Of a stretch of DNA of 64,000 nucleotides, positions 57,610 to 64,000 are shown one piece after another. Location of the stretch: positions 25,414,007 through 25,478,006 of the forward strand of contig NC_087070.1 of NCBI RefSeq assembly GCF_963678635.1. Reading direction: 5' to 3'. Position numbers and translations under genes: made by a program. The notes beneath the pieces are model-generated. The model saw only the letters and a list, made by a program, of their open reading frames with translations. It was not told where the DNA came from and did no database searches. The stretch is from Symsagittifera roscoffensis. Its lineage: Eukaryota > Xenacoelomorpha > Acoela > Convolutidae. Position 1 is the first letter of the stretch. Every line of letters starts with the position of its first letter.

Positions 57610-59108
57610 GTGGGAACTCTTCTCTTTCGTTGTCGGGACCCTTGAACCACTGTACTTGCTACCACCACTTGAGCTCCAGTAAAAACTTTCCCAAAAAACC
57701 CAATCTTACTGGCCAGAAGTTAGAATTACCAACCCCCCTGTATTTATTATTTGTTTTCCCTTTTAAAATATTGATGCAAGTTGAAACCCAACTTGTTCGG
57801 GGTGTCTTGTGACCACCTGTTTGTTCAAAACCGATTAAAACGTTTTTACCAAAAGCGTCAAAATCTGAACAGAAAAAAATCATGATAAAAATAAAAAAAT
57901 AAACCCACCTAAAATTCAAAGGTGACCTGTGTCAACCCTTTATTTGAACAACAACAAAAAAAAATGTCTAGTACCTGATTGCCACGCGTTTTCCTCCCCC
58001 GTGCTAGCGATCTTATGGGGTATCACAAAAACTGTCTACGTCTGTTCCCCCCACCAGATCCGACCAGGGTACCTACCTTAATTCGATGTTAAATTTGGAT
58101 ATCCGCTTCTTATAATCAACGCGTGTAAGAGTCTAATGTAACCAAATCGACGCCATTTACTCTAATGTGTCCCGCCTTTTTACAATTTACAACCGCCAAC
58201 ATCTAACCTAACCAGCCCCCCTTCTAACTTCCCCCCTCTTTAGCCCCCCTCTTGAGCCGAAAATTACCTTAAGCGCCGGGTGCTAAACCTCTTGAGAGAA
58301 AACCGTAGAACCTGTTTCCAGGCCTGCTTGAGTAAAAACGTTCCTCAAAACAGTGGGGTTCCGCTTATCCAATTTTACACTTATCTCCTATAATGTTTTG
58401 TGGATTTTAACGATACCCATTTGACCAACTTGAGAACACCCCCGTCCTCTCTTGTTGCTCTGATTCCGTGCTGGTTGTTTCCTTGACTTGTCCTGCACCT
58501 GATCACCAGCACCAATTTCCCACTTGGATGGTCGCCTGTTCCAGTCAGGTCTCCTAATGGTCCAGCTAAGCCCCTGTGAACCACTTTCCCACTCGACTGG
58601 TCACCTGTTCCACTCAAGTCTCCTAATGGCCCAGCTAAGTTGCAAGCTATCTGAAAACCCTTCACAACGCCCCACACTCGGGCACCTTTTCAGATTGCTG
58701 AAATGATCGAAACGATCGGTCTTATAAAAAACAGTATGGGTATACTTTTTAATTAATATAAAGGTTTGATCCAACTAATTTGGTGTCAAAGTCAATGTCA
58801 TTTTTTTGTTTTTTGGTTTTAATTCCTTTTTCTATTCTTTTTTCGGTTTTTGTTTCGCTTTTTGTCTTTTGCTTGTTTTTTCGTCCCCCTAATTACCCCC
58901 CTTACTCGGTTAGCTAAGCCTCGTTCAGAGAGCGTACCAGGAAGTTTTCTCGAGTTTTTTTAAAAAGCTATCACGGTACAACCGGAAGGCTTACACGTTC
59001 CCGCTGAACCGTACCACCGGTACTCTAGAATGAGCATGTAGCCCGGAGCTGTGTCAAGTGGGGTCGACTCCGTAGTCATGATGTCCCAGGAGCACCATAA
59101 AAACACTA
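57610..59108 (-). other. Leader region of the giant element
   Basis: About 1.5 kb between the 5' LTR and the minisatellite without a convincing ORF. On the element strand, 12 bases after the LTR, TGGTGCTCCTGGGACATC (59078-59095) has the TGG expected of a tRNA primer-binding site, but I cannot assign a tRNA. A duplicated segment of about 75 bp lies at 58513-58645 (CCTGTTCCAGTCAGGTCTCC / CCTGTTCCACTCAAGTCTCC). A T/C-rich tract lies at 58800-58920. Confidence 0.5.
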
Positions 59109-60013
59109 TGTAACAGTCACCTACTTCGGTCACATATGAGGTTAAAGAAAAATAGGCCCTATACCCATTGGCTCAAGAGTCAGGGACACTATCTCTTGTG
59201 TTTTTCTACCTCGAACGGTCGGAGCCAATTCGGTTCACTTGCGACATGAGACTAAAAACTCGTTACAGCTTAAAGGCCACTACCAAAATACACCCCCCAC
59301 TCTAGAAAATAAGAACGTCCCACATACTTAGGTCTCAAAATACCCAAAATACATGAGCGCCGTTAAAAACAGGGTCGAAAAAATCCGTACAGTTACTTTT
59401 TATTAGACAGTGGAACTTTGATCCATTTCAGATGGATCAACCTAAAACTCTCCTTACCTCAACATAACAATAATAAAAAACACTCAAGAAAACTACATTG
59501 GGTACTCACATACCAGCACAATCGAGGATTGAGATAACTAAATTAATCAGTAACTCTAGCATTAAGTATAATTACTTGCTATTGATGAGAAGTTTGCTAT
59601 TGATGAATTCCAGCAAGGGAAATAAGTTTTAACTCGAGAATTAAGTTTTAGGATTGGACCATTGGGATACCCCAGCTGTCCACCTTTCCACTGAGGGTTC
59701 ACTCTGGCTCACCTCGAACAAATCTGTTCTTCTCTTGTAATCGCTACTTCTCCTATTTCAGGATAGGACAGCTCTACTCGCGTTTGATTTATATCTGGAA
59801 ACTGCGAATAGCATTTTCCCGCCGCTTTTTTAAAGTACTTTCCCGGGATTGTAAATTGGTTGTTCCGATCTTGCACTTCTGAGATTTTCAGTTTTCGCGA
59901 GAAAGTTGAGCATGACAGGCTCATTTCGAATTTTTGAAAAATTAAATTTCATCCCAAAATTACGTAGTTTGTTTTCCTCAAGGTCAAACTTCAAAATATG
60001 ACCGACTGGCATA
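59109..60013 (-). repeat. LTR (5' LTR of the giant element)
   Basis: 905 bp, partner of 35498-36393. It differs by scattered substitutions and by a 16-bp TTGCTATTGATGAGAA-type duplication near 59576-59605. The right edge is less clean (TATGCC at the end instead of TGTGCC). It passes directly into the capsid gene of module D. Confidence 0.88.
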
Positions 60014-60307
60014 TTGGATAACATATTGGAAGCTCTAGACTTTGTTTTTAACAATGGTCGTGGAATCAGTTTGGCTAATTTTTGCAATCATTATATAATG
60101 GCATTTGATCTCACATCTACTCAGGAGGCTTCACATGACTTTTTTCATCCTGAACTGACCAATTGCACCATTTCAGTAGAACTGCAGTTTGATGCACCGC
60201 TGGGGGAAAATCTAGAGTTATTTTTCATGGGAGAGCGTGCATCAACAGTTTACGTGCGTTCCGATAGAAAAATAACTAAAAACACTCTTAATGAATTGAA
60301 TCGGTAA
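60014..60307 (+). pseudogene. Major capsid protein (module D), 3' part
   Basis: Resumes at about AACATATTGGAAGCTCTAGA, the place where the 5' part stopped at 35497, and continues FVFNNGRGISLANFCNHYIM, AFDLTSTQEASHDFF and ISVELQFDAPLGENLELFFM to TAA 60305-60307. This part has no frame break. The two halves together show that the giant element landed in an already duplicated capsid module. Confidence 0.7.
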
Positions 60308-60749
60308 AAAAATTGACAATTTGCAGATTACTGAGTTTATTAACCGATGCAAGCCTTTGAAACATCAATTTTGCGGCATTTTTCCCGCTAACTCAGCATT
60401 TAATACAATATTAAAACGCGACAATACTTTCATGATAGTGAACGCATCAAACTCAGACCAGCCAGGAATTCATTGGTTACTGTTTGCTCATACTGGTGGT
60501 CAAATCTTTTTTGCAGATCCTCTTGGACGAAGCCTACAAAACTATCCTTATGTATACAAAAAAACGAGACGTTCTATCCATGAGGGAAACCAAATAGAGA
60601 TGAATAAGCCAATCCAATCAGTTAACTCGGTCTTGTGCGGACTTTATTGTATTTATGTTGCTTATAATATAATTTCTTCTAAATTTCCTAGAGGTTTCAA
60701 GGTTAACGACCATGACATGATGCGTTTTGCTAGCCATATGATGTTATAA
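60300..60749 (+). CDS. Adenain-like cysteine protease (module D), longest open copy
   Basis: About 142 residues open from after a TGA (60297-60299) to TAA. Catalytic features all present: NASNSDQPGIHWLLF with His, FFADPLGRSLQNYPYVY with the acidic residue, SVNSVLCGLYCIYVAYN with the nucleophilic Cys, and the end NDHDMMRFASHMML. No ATG precedes the conserved part: where module A has ATG AAT TAT this copy has ATG AAT TGA. It may therefore be untranslated, or read from the TTG at 60321. Family: adenovirus/Polinton maturation protease. Confidence 0.65.
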   Translation: MGKKIDNLQITEFINRCKPLKHQFCGIFPANSAFNTILKRDNTFMIVNASNSDQPGIHWLLFAHTGGQIFFADPLGRSLQNYPYVYKKTRRSIHEGNQIEMNKPIQSVNSVLCGLYCIYVAYNIISSKFPRGFKVNDHDMMRFASHMML

Positions 60750-60904
60750 CTTTGTGATACTGATGCATTTCTTTAATGATTTATAATTTGTTTTTTTTTT
60801 TAAAAAAACAAGATTTATGGTTGCTAGAGCACTTGGCTCTGGCGTTATCACAGGCTCTAAAAATCGTTTTTGGAATTTAAATTTTTTCCATTATAAATTA
60901 AACA

Positions 60905-61317
60905 AACAAAATTTGAATCAATCTCTAAACGACCATACCCACTCAAAATAATATCAATATTTTTAGAAAACTCGGCGGCATTATCAACATTCAAAACATA
61001 TAATATAAGTGAAACTTATTGCAACCCAATTTTAGATGATTGAAAGATGAGAGTAGACAAGGTACAACAAAATGGTTGAAGTCATCTTGTTCACTACGTC
61101 GACACAATCTTTTGTTACTTCGATGAGAACATGGATGTGGGGATGGGCATTGTCGAGCAATTGGGCGCAATACTCGTTGTGAATTGAGTGGGTTGCAAAC
61201 GCAAAACTTGTATTTAGAGGTAGTTGTGAGGTGTCGGGTTCTTTGTTCAGAATTAAAAAAATTAGAAAACTTTCTATTTTTTTTTAAATTCAGGCGACTG
61301 CTCATACATTGCTTCAA
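60905..61317 (-). pseudogene. Unknown minus-strand gene of the capsid module (module D), deleted
   Basis: Same gene as 26665-27266. The N-terminal part (MKQCMSSRLNLKK) is open in part, but about 250 bp covering the LPQVCFASQ and TNVTIERF region are deleted near 61000. Only the last part (SGYGRLEID-type) remains at 60910-60960. Confidence 0.4.
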
Positions 61318-61369
61318 ACATTCTGCTGGTTAAATCAAATTATTCAGTTGTTTTTTTTCTGTTTCAGGC

Positions 61370-61872
61370 AACTCTACACCTTTTATGATTCGAGCATTTA
61401 TCATCCGCCTCGTTTTCACCACCACTTTCAGCACATTCTTTTTTGGGACGGACTGATCGTTTTGACGTGTATCGTCTTTTATGATGTTTATCATTCACAG
61501 TTGAGGATGAAGAGGAAGAAGATGGAGTCTTTTCTCCAGTATGTTTTTAACGATTTTTAAAATCTTTGAATAATTATCTGCCAAACAACCAAATTCTCTT
61601 GTCGTCAAGGTCACTGCTTGACAACACTTAAAAACACCGTCTTCATTCTTTTTATACAACTTAACTGTGATATATGTACCCGTTTTGTCAAAAATTTCCG
61701 TTCCAACTCGTACAATGCGTTTTTCTCCCGAAGATATATCTTGAAAATCATCGTAAAAGTCTGTATCATTTTCTAGCGACAAGTACATAGTGGTGGTAAC
61801 GGTAGTGACTTGTTGGTTCAACTGTTTTATGAGAGAGTAAAATGAATAATGAATTGGATAGAAGATGAACAC
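61370..61872 (-). pseudogene. Small PC4-like minus-strand protein (module D)
   Basis: The best open copy of the core: 61872-61495 reads MYLSLENDTDFYDDFQDISS, KRIVRVGTEIFDKTGTYITV, KLYKKNEDGVFKCCQAVTL and TTREFGCLADNYSKIL without a stop. After a shift near 61550 the basic tail (HTGEKTPSSSSSSTVN, HHKRRYTSKRSV) lies in another frame. Pattern similarity to PC4/p15 only. Confidence 0.45.
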
Positions 61873-62289
61873 ATCTCTGTATTAAACCTAAGCTCAAAGA
61901 GGGAACATCCAATTAATTTTACTGGTTAGAAAAGTATGAGGCATATAAAGTTTTATTATTACACCTGTCACTATTGTCAGGCACTCCTTGAGTAGCCTGT
62001 AAATCAGCATATACGTTCACGTCGGTACACGTGTAATTCCTTTGTGGTAGTCAGCTGCATGCCTTAATGTCTAGGAGGCATATAAAACATGATTAAGGTT
62101 TTTCTTTGAAGTATACTTATTCCTACCTAACTGAAGAGTTAGAATAAAACTTTTCATAAATTTTAATCTGATCGCCAGCCAGACATGCAGCCGCACTTTT
62201 CTCACCCGCACATTGCACTAGCTTTTGCCTAAATCTGAGTTGGTTTCATTCTCTCAATTCTTTTTAAATTTTCGGTCAGAAATTTAGTT

Positions 62290-62733
62290 TGTCAAATTAA
62301 TTCTAAACTTAAACTGACTGCTCCTCTTCAAATCATTTCCATCTCAGATACTGAAAGAAGAATAATCGGCCAAACTTATACGAGAGAATCAGTTGCCCTT
62401 GTGCAGCAGCAGAGAGAGAGGCTAGCATCCTCACCATTCAACGATCTCGCCGCCAATCAACAATGGCAAGAGTGGTCAACGAAGAGTCATATAATGCTGC
62501 CCAACTATGTGCTCGATCACATTGACCTTCTTCGCCAGGAGCGTAAGCGGATGTATGAAAACCCTACAATCCAACAATCCTACCCGGCTCTCGAAAAGAC
62601 TGAAATAATGTTGCCCAACTATGTACTCGATCACATTGACCTTCTTCGCCAGGAGCGTAAGCGGATGTATGAAAGCCCTACAACCCAACAATCCTACCCG
62701 GCTCTCGAAAAGACTGAAATAAGACTGGTATGA
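62290..62733 (+). CDS. Small capsid-module protein (module D) with internal 114-bp tandem duplication
   Basis: Main frame 62401-62733 (start unclear; the ATG of module A is not kept). After FNDLAANQQWQEWSTKSHI the segment MLPNYVLDHIDLLRQERKRM to PALEKTEI is present twice in tandem (38 codons, from about 62493 and 62607), and it is single in modules A-C. The frame ends TGA, overlapping the next ATG as ATGA. Region 61873-62290 is the conserved promoter-like intergenic stretch. Confidence 0.55.
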   Translation, partial: CQINSKLKLTAPLQIISISDTERRIIGQTYTRESVALVQQQRERLASSPFNDLAANQQWQEWSTKSHIMLPNYVLDHIDLLRQERKRMYENPTIQQSYPALEKTEIMLPNYVLDHIDLLRQERKRMYESPTTQQSYPALEKTEIRLV

Positions 62734-63005
62734 TTGTGACTCCATACCCCTTTACGAGAACCAAGAGGGATTATTTCGCGATTATGCTGAACGCGAGGGC
62801 TACTGGGACATTCAAACAACAATCTCTTCTCCTCTTCACTGTTCCAGATCAAGTTACTCCAATCTCCTCGATTTTGGCTTCAGAACTAAGCAGTGGAACA
62901 CAAAATTCCATCACCCCAGTGATGGACCTGGCTACTCCTGAAACTCCACCTGTCAATGCTTGCTACGCACCGAAGAAAAGAAAGATAGAGTTTAAACAGT
63001 TCTGA
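62730..63005 (+). CDS. Second small plus-strand protein of the module (module D), intact
   Basis: 91 residues, starting MIVTPYPFTRTKRDYFAIML and ending NACYAPKKRKIEFKQF, whose PKKRKIE is a classical nuclear localisation signal. ATGA overlap with the preceding gene suggests coupled translation. Module B has a broken copy, and module C has lost it. No family recognised. Confidence 0.55.
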   Translation: MIVTPYPFTRTKRDYFAIMLNARATGTFKQQSLLLFTVPDQVTPISSILASELSSGTQNSITPVMDLATPETPPVNACYAPKKRKIEFKQF

Positions 63006-64000
63006 AAACTTACGAATTTTTTTTACATTTTCAATCTTGCTGAGTTTTTGTGTTGTTCTGAAAATTTTTTTGAAAAAATTATCAACTAATGTGTACAAAC
63101 TCTTATTGGATAATTGACCTCAACGATGAATTAAAGTTTGTGTTGCTCTTTTCAGTCAATGAAAAAGAAATAAAAACAAAAGAAAAAATTAATAGGAGAA
63201 AAAAATCAAAATAATTTTAAAAAGTCGGCATAAAAGTCTAAAAGTATCGTTTTTGATAAATTTCTCGTCAAATCCAACTTACTTATGTCAGTTTTTTTTA
63301 ATGCTTATTTCCAAAAATCGTATAAGATAAACTGAAGACTCTTGCTTAGATTTTATCTAATGATTTTAAAACGAAAAACAGAAAAATGTTTTAGTTACAT
63401 TTTTTCATAATAGTTTTCAAAATATAAATTTTAACACAGAAAAAGATAAAGAGAGAGAGAGAGAGAGAGAGAGAGAACTGAAGATCCATAAAACCCATTA
63501 AAATCCCCGATATAGTTTTTTCAAAAGAAAGCTATTTATGGATGGGTCCAGCAATTCTGCCGGTTAATCAACCATAGTTACTTTTGGCTCTTCTCTCTCT
63601 ATTTTTTTTTCTCTCTCTCTTTCTACTCTGTCTACAGCCTGATGGGGTTAGCCAAGACTCTTAGAACTAGACTTTAGAGAGTGTATGAGCCATTATAAAG
63701 CATTATATATATAATAAAATCACACGTCTATAACAGATTTCACGTCTAATAATACTCATTTTTAGATTAAAATGGTTAAAAAATTCAAAATAGGTTTTTT
63801 TCTCGATTTTTCACTTGGGTTACAACCCTGTCCAATGTATCACGACAAATTGATTGGGCCATGTTTCATTGGATTTGGAGACAAAAAGTTTTGTTTTGTA
63901 ATTTTTTTTTCTTTTTCACGACAGGAATATGTACTGAAAATGAAACATCTCAATTTTTTGACCCAACATTACAGTGGGGCAAGCGTTTCAGAGGTTCCTA
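63006..64000. other. AT-rich spacer after module D
   Basis: Homologous to 28850-29600 up to about 63750; it then departs into unrelated AT-rich sequence. It contains a GA microsatellite at 63451-63476, a CT-rich tract at 63590-63630 and the conserved CTGCCGGTTAATCAACCATAG (63558-63578). No ORF. Confidence 0.5.

Larger units (their letters stand above)
35498..60013 (-). mobile_element. Giant (about 24.5 kb) Ty3/gypsy-type LTR retrotransposon with extra ORFs
   Basis: Two direct repeats of about 0.9 kb bound it, and all coding regions read on the minus strand, so its 5' end is at the right. Order 5' to 3': LTR (59109-60013), leader, 15-bp minisatellite (55100-57600), gag, protease, RT, RNase H, integrase, macro-domain-like ORF, coiled-coil/SGNH ORF, several unknown ORFs including one of 694 aa, purine-rich GGGGAGTA, LTR (35498-36393). 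The protease-RT-RNase H-integrase order and the GPY/F-like integrase tail indicate Ty3/gypsy. Typical members are 5-8 kb. gag and pol carry many nonsense codons and frameshifts, so this copy is dead. I find no clean target duplication: the flanks share only AT. Confidence 0.85.

Noticed and set aside
55131..57812. 893-codon open frame on plus (PRLPV/PKTAC/QDCLS repeats) and long minus frames (GQAVL) as real proteins
   Set aside because: They arise because the 15-bp repeat unit has no stop in any frame; all six frames are open, and there is no sign that one is preferred.
35498..60013. Classification of the giant element as a Penelope/Terminon-type element because of its esterase
   Set aside because: It has paired LTRs, a DTGA protease, gypsy-type RNase H and a DDE integrase with GPY/F-like tail, which fit Ty3/gypsy.

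Overview
This window looks like a repeat-rich piece of an animal (metazoan) nuclear genome. The main evidence is decayed replication-dependent histone genes (H3, H4, H2A), one with a perfect metazoan-type histone mRNA 3' stem-loop. The rest is mobile DNA: a Jockey-like non-LTR retrotransposon, two Ty3/gypsy-type LTR elements, and several adintovirus/Polinton-type (endogenous DNA virus) segments. Names at family level come from motif recognition by eye; I could not narrow the species. I see no host gene that I would call functional.

Layout. 1-11.6 kb: remains of a histone cluster colonised by one non-LTR retrotransposon family. Copy 0 (1-1438) has a large internal deletion. Copy 1 (about 1486-4150) is cut off inside its endonuclease and fused in frame to histone H3. 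A 176-bp tandem array lies between H3 and an H4 pseudogene. Copy 2 (about 6199-11092) is nearly complete, flanked by a 22-bp duplication, and sits in the leader of an H2A pseudogene. 11.7-15.0 kb: a decayed capsid module (A) with major capsid protein, adenain-like protease, two minus-strand genes and a small plus-strand gene. 15.0-18.7 kb: a decayed Ty3/gypsy remnant cutting into module A. 18.8-25.2 kb: an adintovirus/Polinton-like core segment with replication-region debris, an intact membrane protein, an intact packaging ATPase, a broken retroviral-type integrase and the start of a structural protein, ending in a 200-N gap. 25.4-35.5 kb: capsid modules B, C and D in head-to-tail order. 35.5-60.0 kb: a 24.5-kb Ty3/gypsy-type LTR element on the minus strand, inserted in the capsid gene of module D. 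60.0-64 kb: the rest of module D and its AT-rich spacer.

The giant LTR element is the most unusual object. Beyond gag-protease-RT-RNase H-integrase it has a macro-domain-like ORF, a 569-aa coiled-coil plus SGNH-hydrolase ORF, a 694-aa ORF with no recognised domain and several other unknown ORFs (about 10 kb after pol). It also has a 2.4-kb 15-bp minisatellite ahead of gag, and the hexamer CTTGAG/CTCAAG is strongly over-represented throughout. The repeated capsid modules, which lack their own integrase, ATPase or polymerase, are the second point of interest. The third is the association of the non-LTR family with histone leaders.
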